Positions 1-5,471 of a stretch of DNA of 8,664 bases are shown here, in pieces (position 1 is the stretch's first letter; each line of letters begins with the position of its first letter). The notes beneath the pieces are model-generated. The model searched no databases and was not told where the DNA came from. It was given only the letters and a program-made list of their open reading frames with translations. This stretch comes from JAJRXC01 sp040263275. Lineage in GTDB: Bacteria > Actinomycetota > Acidimicrobiia > Acidimicrobiales > Aldehydirespiratoraceae. A program made the translations under genes and the position numbers. Location: assembly GCA_040263275.1 (NCBI GenBank), contig JBDQKM010000145.1, forward strand, positions 1-8,664, read 5' to 3'.

Positions 1-1
1 C

Positions 2-517
2 GACGGCGGTCTCCAACGAGTCGACTGGGTGATCGGTCAGCCGACCGCCGACGACGAGGTCGCCGCCGTGCTGCTCTCGACCATCGTCACCAATCGCATC
101 CTCGAGGTGATCAGGGAGGAGCTCGGTGCGTCGTACGGCGGCGGGGCGACGATGCTGGCCGACCGCGAGGGCCCCGGCGCCCTCGTCAGCTTCATCGGGG
201 TCGATGGCGACCCGGCCCGCCTCGACGAGATCCGCGGCTCGCTCACGTCGATCCTCACCGAGCTCGCCACGACCGGACCGACCGCCGACGAGTTCGATCG
301 TGCCGTCACGGTCACCGAGAACGACTACGGCTTCGTCAACAACGGCCTCTTCCTTCAGGCCAACCTCGCGTCGACCCGCTTCCCCGAGGTCGATTCCCTC
401 CAGGTCGACGATCGCTTCGAGATCCTCTTCGAGACGTCCCGTGACGACGTCCGGGCCCTGGCGACGGCGCTCTTCGGCGACCCGGCGTCGGTCGAGGTCG
501 CAAAGGTGTTGCCGTAG
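2..517 (+). CDS. M16-family (insulinase/pitrilysin-like) peptidase, C-terminal part, 5' truncated by window edge
   Basis: The frame is open from the first full codon (position 2) to TAG at 515-517, giving 171 residues of a protein whose N-terminal part lies outside the window. The visible part resembles the C-terminal substrate-binding domain of M16 zinc peptidases. An Arg-Ile-Leu-Glu helix is followed by IREELGASYGGGA, the counterpart of the R-L-...-vRe-lG-aY signature of that domain. After it come a beta strand (ALVSFIGV) and a helical stretch (about residues 72-105). The zinc motif HxxEH would be in the missing N-terminal half, so I cannot tell whether the protein is catalytic or an inactive M16 partner subunit. 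The first GTG inside the window (29) is not a credible start because homology-like sequence continues upstream of it. The stop overlaps the ribosome site of upp. Confidence 0.82.
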   Translation, partial: DGGLQRVDWVIGQPTADDEVAAVLLSTIVTNRILEVIREELGASYGGGATMLADREGPGALVSFIGVDGDPARLDEIRGSLTSILTELATTGPTADEFDRAVTVTENDYGFVNNGLFLQANLASTRFPEVDSLQVDDRFEILFETSRDDVRALATALFGDPASVEVAKVLP

Positions 518-521
518 GAGG
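516..521 (+). promoter_or_regulatory. Strong Shine-Dalgarno of upp overlapping the upstream stop
   Basis: AGGAGG lies 5 nt before the GTG at 527 and shares two bases with the TAG stop of the M16 peptidase gene. It decides the GTG start of upp and suggests the two genes are on one transcript with coupled translation. Confidence 0.8.
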
Positions 522-526
522 CTGAT

Positions 527-1159
527 GTGCACATCCAGATCGTCGATCACCCGCTGGCGGCCATCTCACTGACCCGGCTCCGTGACGAGACCACTACCCG
601 TCCGGCCTTCCGCGCCGCCCTTCGTGACCTGAGTCGACACCTCGTCTATGAGGCGTCGCGCGGTCTCGCCACCAGAGACGTCGAGATCAACACACCGATG
701 GGTCCGACGACTGGCATCGCCTTGGGTCCCGAACGCGAGCTGCCGCTCCTCGTGCCGGTCCTGCGGGCCGGGCTGGGCATGCTCGACGCCGCCCTCGCCG
801 TGCTCCCCGAGGCACGGACGGGGTTCATCGGCCTGAAACGCAACGAAGAGACGCTCCAACCCGACGTCTATCTCGACACGGTGCCGTCCGACCTCGGCGG
901 TCAGCCGGTCATGGTGCTCGACCCGATGCTGGCCACCGCAGGCTCCGCCATCCACGCCTGCCGAAGCCTCCACGACGCCAACGCCGGCGCCATCACGGTC
1001 GTCTGCGTGCTGTCAGCGCCCGAGGGTGTCGAGGCGTTGACTGCGTCGGGCCTCGCCGACACGCACGTCACGGCGGCCGTCGACAGCCACCTCAACGAGA
1101 TCGGCTACATCGTCCCCGGCCTGGGCGACGCCGGCGACCGGCAGTTCGGCGTCGACTGA
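527..1159 (+). CDS. upp: Uracil phosphoribosyltransferase
   Basis: This cytosolic pyrimidine-salvage enzyme converts uracil and PRPP to UMP and pyrophosphate. The 210-residue length is normal for the family. Visible hallmarks in order are an N-terminal region with YEASRGLATRDV (about 41-52), PVLRAGLGM (77-85), the PRPP-binding loop VLDPMLATAGS (130-140), APEGVEAL (164-171) and the uracil-binding C-terminal segment YIVPGLGDAGDRQFG (194-208). The loop is usually DPMLATGGS; here Ala138 replaces the first Gly of the GG pair, a mild change. The GTG start at 527 is supported by AGGAGG 5 nt upstream and by the family-like N-terminus with DHPL. The TGA stop overlaps the start of the next gene by one base. 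The flanking M16 and dehydrogenase genes have no obvious link to pyrimidine salvage. Confidence 0.96.
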   Translation: MHIQIVDHPLAAISLTRLRDETTTRPAFRAALRDLSRHLVYEASRGLATRDVEINTPMGPTTGIALGPERELPLLVPVLRAGLGMLDAALAVLPEARTGFIGLKRNEETLQPDVYLDTVPSDLGGQPVMVLDPMLATAGSAIHACRSLHDANAGAITVVCVLSAPEGVEALTASGLADTHVTAAVDSHLNEIGYIVPGLGDAGDRQFGVD

Positions 1160-2085
1160 TGGGGGGCGGGAACCGCATCGCGGTCGAACCCCGGAGCCGG
1201 CCCGTCATGCACGCGGCCCTGGTCCAAGCCGTCGAGCGGGCCGGCGCGACCGTCGTGGACCTCATCGACGCCGAGGCAATCGTGTGGGCCGACCCGGCCG
1301 CGGCCGACCAGCTCGAGCCGCTCCTCGCGCGTGCGCCCGGGGCCCGGTGGGTCCAGCTTCCCTACGCGGGAATCGAGACGATGGCCGACAAGCTCGACCC
1401 CTCCCGTCTGTGGACCTGCGGCAAGGGTGTCTACGCGCCCGACTGCGCCGAGTGGATCATGGCGGCGCTCCTGACCGCGTTTCGCGACATGCCGACGTTC
1501 GCCAGGGCGACGTCGTGGCCCGAACAGCGAGGCCGCAACCTGCTCGGCGCGAAGCTGACCGTGCTCGGCGGTGGCGGACTCGCGGAGAGCTTCCTCGATC
1601 TGATCGAGCCGTGGGGCTGCGAGGTCACGTGCGTGCGGCGCCGCGCGACTCCGGTGCCGGGCGCGCACCGCACCGTCACCACCGCCGAACGATTCGATGC
1701 GGTCAGCGATGCGGACGCCGTCATCGTCTGCCTGGCGCTGACCCCCGAGACGACCGGCATCGTCGATGCCGAGCTCCTCGCGGCGATGCCCGACGATGCG
1801 TGGCTGCTCAATGTCGGGCGCGGGAAGCACGTCGTCGACGACGACCTCCTCGCCGCCTTGACCGCCGGCACCGTGGCCGGGGCCGTGCTCGACGTCACCG
1901 ACCCCGAGCCGCTCCCCGACGATCACCCGTTCTGGCGCCACGACAACGTCCTCATCACGCCCCACGTGGGCAACACTCCGGAGATGGGTCTGCCCCGACT
2001 GGCAGCCCGGGTCGAGGAGAACGTGCGGCGGTGGCTGGCCGGGGAGACCCTCCTCGGGCCCGTCGACGTCGCTGCCGGGTACTAG
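1159..2085 (+). CDS. D-isomer-specific 2-hydroxyacid dehydrogenase (NAD(P)-dependent)
   Basis: A 308-residue oxidoreductase of the D-2-hydroxyacid dehydrogenase family, which interconverts 2-oxo acids and D-2-hydroxy acids. The Rossmann segment is LTVLGGGGLAESF (133-145). The catalytic Arg221 is in NVGRG, Glu250 in DVTDPEPLP and His269 in ITPHVG; the spacings of 29 and 19 residues are typical of the family. The glycine loop reads G-G-G-G-L-A, so the last Gly of GxGxxG is Ala. The second strand ends CEVTCVRRR (154-162) without the acidic residue expected for NAD, which favours NADP(H). The substrate cannot be deduced; glyoxylate/hydroxypyruvate or phosphoglycerate-like 2-oxo acids are possible. 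The ATG shares its A with the upp TGA stop, implying translational coupling. An in-frame ATG at 1207 is an alternative, but IAVEPRSRPVM before it looks like a genuine family N-terminus. Confidence 0.92.
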   Translation: MGGGNRIAVEPRSRPVMHAALVQAVERAGATVVDLIDAEAIVWADPAAADQLEPLLARAPGARWVQLPYAGIETMADKLDPSRLWTCGKGVYAPDCAEWIMAALLTAFRDMPTFARATSWPEQRGRNLLGAKLTVLGGGGLAESFLDLIEPWGCEVTCVRRRATPVPGAHRTVTTAERFDAVSDADAVIVCLALTPETTGIVDAELLAAMPDDAWLLNVGRGKHVVDDDLLAALTAGTVAGAVLDVTDPEPLPDDHPFWRHDNVLITPHVGNTPEMGLPRLAARVEENVRRWLAGETLLGPVDVAAGY

Positions 2086-2097
2086 CCTCGGGTCCTC

Positions 2098-2694
2098 ATG
2101 CTCGACCATGTCTTCACCGACGCCATCGGCGCGCTACGCGACGCGTTCGAGGATTCCCGTCTCGAACGTCAGGCGTTCGAAGAACGCTTCCAGGTCGACG
2201 TCCTCCTCGGCGACGTCTCGTGGCAGACCAGCTACGGGCTCCCCGGGGAGGGACTCCCGCCCCGCGTCCAGGCCGACGTCAACTGTGGGTGGCCCACCTG
2301 GTCGCAGACGGCGTACCGCAGCTGGTACGTCGACGAGGAGCTCACCGAGCCGCCGCGAATCGACATCGACATCACCCTTCGGGTCCAGCGCCTCACCCGT
2401 TCACCCGAACCCCGCACGGTCCTGTCGGTGTTGCCGATCACGAGTCCCGACGTGGGCGGCGAGAAGCTGACCCGCAGCGGACCCACCGTCGAGTCGATCT
2501 ACGGGGCCGACCCCGACGAGGCCGAGTACGCGATCGAGGTGAGCTACGAGGGCGTCTACGAACTCGACGAGACGGCACTCGTCGACGGGTCGTCGCTCGA
2601 TCAGCACTTCGGCACGCTCGGTGGTTGGATCGCGTCGACCCTCGTCAAGCTCGGCGACCTCGACCTCGGCTTTGGCCCCCCGCTCGAGAGCTGA
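2098..2694 (+). CDS. Hypothetical protein, 198 residues, soluble and acidic
   Basis: I do not recognise this protein. It starts with ATG 12 nt after the dehydrogenase stop and ends in TGA only 3 nt before the stop of the convergent crotonase gene. There is no signal peptide, membrane segment or known motif. Residues about 1-32 form a charged amphipathic helix. The rest looks beta-rich, with aromatic clusters: VSWQTSYGLPGEG (40-52), NCGWPTWSQTAYRSWYV (62-78), and an alternating strand IDIDITLRVQRL (88-99). Cys63 is the only cysteine. The C-terminal third is strongly acidic (SIYGADPDEAEYAIEV). Its codon use and GC content match the neighbours, and the antisense frame offers no better candidate, so I take it as a real co-transcribed gene. 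The ribosome site is weak, as expected for a coupled downstream gene. Confidence 0.75.
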   Translation: MLDHVFTDAIGALRDAFEDSRLERQAFEERFQVDVLLGDVSWQTSYGLPGEGLPPRVQADVNCGWPTWSQTAYRSWYVDEELTEPPRIDIDITLRVQRLTRSPEPRTVLSVLPITSPDVGGEKLTRSGPTVESIYGADPDEAEYAIEVSYEGVYELDETALVDGSSLDQHFGTLGGWIASTLVKLGDLDLGFGPPLES

Positions 2695-2697
2695 GGC

Positions 2698-3552
2698 TCA
2701 GAGGCCGCGGCGGATGGCGCCGAGGTCGTCGAACGCTGGCTCGCGGCCCTCGGCCTTGGCGGCAAAGGTCTCGGCCATGTCGCCGGGTTGAAACATCCCC
2801 GTCTGCCACGCGGCGATGTACTTCAACGCGTCCTCGACCGAATGGTCCCGCGTGTAGAGGATCGTCTCTTTCGTCCCGTGGACGGCCAACGGTGACTTCG
2901 AGGCGATCTCGGCGGCGATCTCGTGCACTCCCGCGAGCATCGAGTCGTGATCGTCAAAGACCTGGTTGACGAGTCCGTGGACGAGGGCCTGCTCGGCGGG
3001 CATGCGCCGGCCGGTGTAGGCGAGCTCACGAACGACCCCCTCGGGGATCAGCTTCGGGAGGCGCTGGAGTGTGCCGACGTCGGCGGTCATGCCGATGTTG
3101 ATCTCCTGGATGCAGAAGAAGGCATCCTGTGTCGCGTACCGGCAGTCGGCGGCCGTCACCATGTCGACCGCCCCACCGATGCAGCCGCCCTGGATCGCGG
3201 CCAGCACCGGCATGCGGGCCTGCTCGAGGATCGAGAACGACTGTTGGAGGTGCAGCACGTTGTAGCGCAGCGCGGCCCGCTGACGGCCCGTCTCCTTGAT
3301 GCCCTCACCAGGGTTGACCCCGTCATCGGCGCCACCGCCGGTGAAGACGGCCAGGTCCATCCCCGCGCTGAAGTGTTTGCCGGTGGACGAGAGCACCACG
3401 GCACGAACCCGGCCCGAGTCGGACAGTTCACCGATGATCTCGGGCAACTCCGACCAGAAGGCCGGAACCATCGAGTTGTAGGCGTCGGGGCGCGACAGGC
3501 GAACGTGCGCGACGCCGTCGGCCTCCTCGAGCTCGAAACAGGTGTATCCCAT
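2698..3552 (-). CDS. Crotonase-fold delta3,5-delta2,4-dienoyl-CoA isomerase (ECH1-like)
   Basis: A 284-residue enoyl-CoA hydratase/isomerase superfamily protein. The CoA/oxyanion-hole segments are KHFSAGMDL (59-67) and IQGGCIGGAVDM (120-131). The region DAFFCIQEINIGMTADVGTL (143-162), followed by QRLPKLI, and the later YTRDHSVEDALKYIAAW (233-249) closely resemble mammalian peroxisomal/mitochondrial ECH1. Asp130, Glu150 and Asp158 fall at the positions of the three acidic catalytic residues known for that isomerase, with the same 20- and 8-residue spacing. It should therefore shift 3,5-dienoyl-CoA to 2,4-dienoyl-CoA in beta-oxidation of unsaturated acyl chains; simple enoyl-CoA hydratase activity is a less likely alternative. 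The ATG at 3552 gives a family-like N-terminus. The frame stays open upstream to 4287, but that part is a shadow of the diiron gene. It lies 11 nt downstream of that gene, as the last gene of the TetR operon. Confidence 0.9.
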   Translation of the reverse strand: MGYTCFELEEADGVAHVRLSRPDAYNSMVPAFWSELPEIIGELSDSGRVRAVVLSSTGKHFSAGMDLAVFTGGGADDGVNPGEGIKETGRQRAALRYNVLHLQQSFSILEQARMPVLAAIQGGCIGGAVDMVTAADCRYATQDAFFCIQEINIGMTADVGTLQRLPKLIPEGVVRELAYTGRRMPAEQALVHGLVNQVFDDHDSMLAGVHEIAAEIASKSPLAVHGTKETILYTRDHSVEDALKYIAAWQTGMFQPGDMAETFAAKAEGREPAFDDLGAIRRGL

Positions 3553-3563
3553 GGGCCGGGACG

Positions 3564-4313
3564 CTACCCGACCGCAGTCGCCGATTCGATGTTGCCGTCC
3601 TCGATGTCGTAGTCGAGGAACTCGGCACCGGTGTCCTCGAAGTGCTCGAACTCGATCACGCCGATGTCGGTGAAGCGGTCGCGCAACCAGCCGTCGCCGG
3701 CGTCGAGCAGCCCGAGCTTGCGACAGTTGGGCACGACCTTCGAGAAGAGCATGCGCTGGAAGACCTTCGACTCGTCGGGGGCGTTGAGGAGCAGCTCGAC
3801 CATCTTGGCCGTGTCGACGCCCATGTATTCCCAGACCTCCTGCTGGAGGAAGCGATCGCGCATGCGCAGGGCCGCCTCGAACGCGAACTCCTGTCGCTCG
3901 CGGATGTCGGCCGCGTCCATCTCGGCGTAGACCTCCTGCAGCGACAGCACACCGAAGGCCACGTGGCGGGCCTCGTCGCTCATCACGTAGCGGAGGAGCT
4001 TCTTGAGCAGTGGCTCGGTGGTGACGTCGTGCATGAACCCGAACGCGGCGAGGGCGAGGCCCTCGACCATGATCTGCATGCCCAGGTAGGTCATGTCCCA
4101 ACGGCTGTCGTTGATGATGTCGTCGAGCAGCAGGCCGAGGTGCGGGTTGACCGGGTAGCCGCCGTCGAGCTTCTCGTCGAGATAGCGGGCGAAGACCTCG
4201 ACATGGCGGGCCTCGTCGACCACCTGGGTCGCCGCGTAGTACTTCGCGTCGATCCAAGGGACCGCCTCGACGATCTTGGCGGTGCACAGCAGCGCACCCT
4301 GCTCACCGTGCAT
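3564..4313 (-). CDS. C-terminal diiron-binding fragment of the interrupted ferritin-like protein
   Basis: From the first ATG after the amber codon this gives 249 residues and keeps all six putative iron ligands. The ATG (Met128 of the full frame) lies inside the first ligand helix, at a position where relatives usually carry Leu, only three residues before the first Glu. I see no good Shine-Dalgarno upstream of it, only TGAG in CTGAGCCAGTTC. Independent expression would depend on reinitiation 27 nt after the stop. It would also remove the start of helix 1, so an active fragment is doubtful. The terminal stop is also TAG. Confidence 0.45.
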   Translation of the reverse strand: MHGEQGALLCTAKIVEAVPWIDAKYYAATQVVDEARHVEVFARYLDEKLDGGYPVNPHLGLLLDDIINDSRWDMTYLGMQIMVEGLALAAFGFMHDVTTEPLLKKLLRYVMSDEARHVAFGVLSLQEVYAEMDAADIRERQEFAFEAALRMRDRFLQQEVWEYMGVDTAKMVELLLNAPDESKVFQRMLFSKVVPNCRKLGLLDAGDGWLRDRFTDIGVIEFEHFEDTGAEFLDYDIEDGNIESATAVG

Positions 4314-4340
4314 GAACTGGCTCAGACGCCACTTGATCGA

Positions 4341-4694
4341 CTAGAGGCCGAACTCCTCCCACTCCTTGTCGCCCCATTTGGCGACCGGACTGTTCGGATC
4401 GTTGTCGAAATCACCCATGAGCCCACGCTCGAGGTTGAGGTCGAGCGCCGTGTACGGGTCGACCTCGATCGACCAGTCGAGGTCGGTCGAACCGTTCCAC
4501 TGCGAGGTCTTCGCCTTCTCGTAGAGCTTGTCGAGCTTGGCCCGCTCACCCTTGTCGTACCCCCAGGTGAAGATCGCATCGGCGTTGTCCTCCACCGCAT
4601 GGATCAGCTCGTCGACATCGGTGTTCGCTCGCGCGATGTCCATGATGCGATCGACGTCGTTGGCATCGGAAGGGTTGGCGTCGGTGACGGCCAT
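4341..4694 (-). CDS. N-terminal fragment of the interrupted ferritin-like protein
   Basis: This is the translatable product if the amber codon is obeyed: 117 residues from the ATG at 4694. It is mostly helical and charged, with DVDRIMDIARANTDVDELIH and the LYEKAKTSQWN segment typical of the N-terminal part of the family. It contains none of the diiron ligands, so on its own it would not be an oxygenase. The frame is open further upstream to 4778, but that extension is proline-rich shadow sequence inside the tetR gene and has no ribosome site. Confidence 0.6.
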   Translation of the reverse strand: MAVTDANPSDANDVDRIMDIARANTDVDELIHAVEDNADAIFTWGYDKGERAKLDKLYEKAKTSQWNGSTDLDWSIEVDPYTALDLNLERGLMGDFDNDPNSPVAKWGDKEWEEFGL

Positions 4695-4695
4695 T

Positions 4696-5361
4696 TCAGG
4701 ACTCCTCGTTGGGGACAACCGGGTCGTTCGACTCGGCCTTGGTGGGTGAGTGGGTGGATTCAGAGGGACGGGCGGCATTGATCAACCGCTGGATCACGGC
4801 ATTCCATCCCTCGGCGGCCGGAAGCTGCCGGTCGATGGATCCGAACATGGCGAAGCCGAGGCTGATCGCATGGCACAACGCCACGATCGCCTCGGTGCTG
4901 AGTGCGGGGTCGACGATGCCGGCCCGCTTGCCGTCGTCGATGAGCTGGGCGAGCCGGGCCTCCTGCTCGCCCATGCGCCGAGTCAGCATGGCGTGGAAGT
5001 CGGGGTCGCGCCGGGCGATCACGAGCGCCTCGGCGATCAGGGCATCGGCCGACGGCGACCGGACCACGAGTTCCGCGCCGAGGGCACCGAGCGTGTCGGC
5101 CACTCCGGCGCCGTCAGACGACAAAAGCTGCTCGAGCTGATCCATCATCACCAGATCGAGCGCGTCGAGCATCATCTCGTGCTTGCCGCTCCACCGTGCG
5201 TAGATCGCGCCGGTGGTCACCCCTGCCGCACGGGCGATCGCCGCGACCCCGGCCTTGTCGAATCCCTTCTCGGTGAACACGTCGACGGCTGCGGCCAACA
5301 GGCGATCGGTCAGCGGGTCGTGGTCCGAGGCGATCGGCGCGGGCAGCACAGCGGCGTTCAT
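4696..5361 (-). CDS. TetR-family transcriptional regulator
   Basis: A 221-residue one-component repressor. The N-terminal DNA-binding domain spans about residues 17-63: LLAAAVDVFTEKGFDKAGVA, then AIARAAGVTTGAIYARWSGK with the recognition helix around TTGAIYARW. This is the standard TetR pattern (aa..lF...G...tt...IA..aGvs.g..Y..F..K). The remainder (about 70-200) is the variable all-helical ligand-binding and dimerisation domain. The last 20 residues are Ser/Pro/Glu-rich and probably disordered. It heads a minus-strand unit followed, one base after its stop, by the diiron gene and then the dienoyl-CoA isomerase. It probably represses this operon and itself and responds to an acyl-CoA, fatty acid or related hydrophobic ligand. 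The ligand class is inferred from the neighbours only. Confidence 0.92.
   Translation of the reverse strand: MNAAVLPAPIASDHDPLTDRLLAAAVDVFTEKGFDKAGVAAIARAAGVTTGAIYARWSGKHEMMLDALDLVMMDQLEQLLSSDGAGVADTLGALGAELVVRSPSADALIAEALVIARRDPDFHAMLTRRMGEQEARLAQLIDDGKRAGIVDPALSTEAIVALCHAISLGFAMFGSIDRQLPAAEGWNAVIQRLINAARPSESTHSPTKAESNDPVVPNEES
4702..4707 (-). promoter_or_regulatory. Shine-Dalgarno of the ferritin-like gene
   Basis: GAGGAG on the minus strand lies 7 nt before the ATG at 4694, inside the last codons of tetR. It supports the 4694 start over the longer open frame and shows that the diiron gene is translated from the tetR transcript. Confidence 0.7.
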
Positions 5362-5370
5362 CGCTGGCCA

Positions 5371-5387
5371 TGATAACGGTTATTATC
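5371..5387 (-). promoter_or_regulatory. Putative TetR operator overlapping a -10 box
   Basis: TGATAAC-G-GTTATTA at 5371-5385 is an inverted repeat matching at six of seven arm positions around a central G; its core ATAACGGTTAT is perfect. It lies 9 nt before the tetR ATG, in a short AT-rich patch that stands out in GC-rich DNA. On the minus strand GATAAT (5387-5382) resembles a -10 box. A matching -35 is not evident. The position fits autorepression by the TetR protein, but this is inference. Confidence 0.5.
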
Positions 5388-5431
5388 CAGAGGCAAGCGC
5401 GAGTCCAGGGCCGGGACCACGCCTCGCCGTG

Positions 5432-5451
5432 CACTCGTGCCGTGACGAGTG
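5432..5451 (-). terminator. Candidate stem-loop terminator of the PfkB kinase transcript
   Basis: CACTCGT and ACGAGTG form a perfect 7-bp stem with a 6-nt loop, 20 nt past the kinase stop. No T-run follows on the minus strand, so it would be an intrinsic terminator of the U-less kind often proposed in actinobacteria, or just an mRNA 3' structure. A separate 10-bp palindrome ACACCGGTGT (5456-5465) sits between the stem and the stop codon. Confidence 0.35.
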
Positions 5452-5471
5452 TCTGACACCGGTGTGACGGG

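Larger units (their letters stand above)
3564..4694 (-). pseudogene. Ferritin-like diiron protein gene interrupted by an in-frame amber codon
   Basis: One continuous reading frame runs from ATG 4694 to TAG 3564-3566, broken only by TAG at 4341-4343 (codon 118). Both sides belong to one family of about 375 residues. The N-terminal part (1-117) ends WGDKEWEEFGL. After the stop, SIKWRLSQFMHGEQGALLC continues as the family's expected join. The four-helix diiron site is complete: Glu131 (HGEQ), Glu161 and His164 (DEARH), Glu211 (MVEGLA), Glu241 and His244 (DEARHVAFG), with a repeated 30-residue spacing. Known relatives are ferritin-like, ribonucleotide-reductase-R2-like proteins and diiron oxygenases (AurF type); the substrate is unknown. 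The start is fixed by GAGGAG 7 nt upstream, one base after the tetR stop. A single change such as GAG to TAG would account for the break. Otherwise nothing is decayed, so this is a recent mutation, a sequence error, or rare readthrough. Confidence 0.85.

Noticed and set aside
1284..2969. 561-residue plus-strand open frame spanning three genes
   Set aside because: It overlaps the dehydrogenase and hypothetical gene in another frame and runs into the antisense of the crotonase. The translation is almost entirely Arg/Pro/Ala/Gly, a typical high-GC shadow.
2698..4287. 529-residue minus-strand open frame apparently fusing an Arg-rich domain to the crotonase
   Set aside because: The part upstream of 3552 is an out-of-frame shadow of the diiron gene (Arg/Pro/Gly-rich, no family pattern). 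The crotonase has its own ATG and family-like N-terminus at 3552.
4341..4343. TAG as pyrrolysine or reassigned sense codon
   Set aside because: TAG is used as a normal terminator by three genes in this window, including the affected gene. No downstream recoding hairpin or relevant tRNA is visible, so a mutation or sequence error is the simpler reading.
4694..4778. N-terminal extension of the diiron protein to 4778
   Set aside because: The extra residues are Pro/Arg/Thr-rich shadow sequence within the tetR coding region. The ATG at 4694 has GAGGAG upstream.
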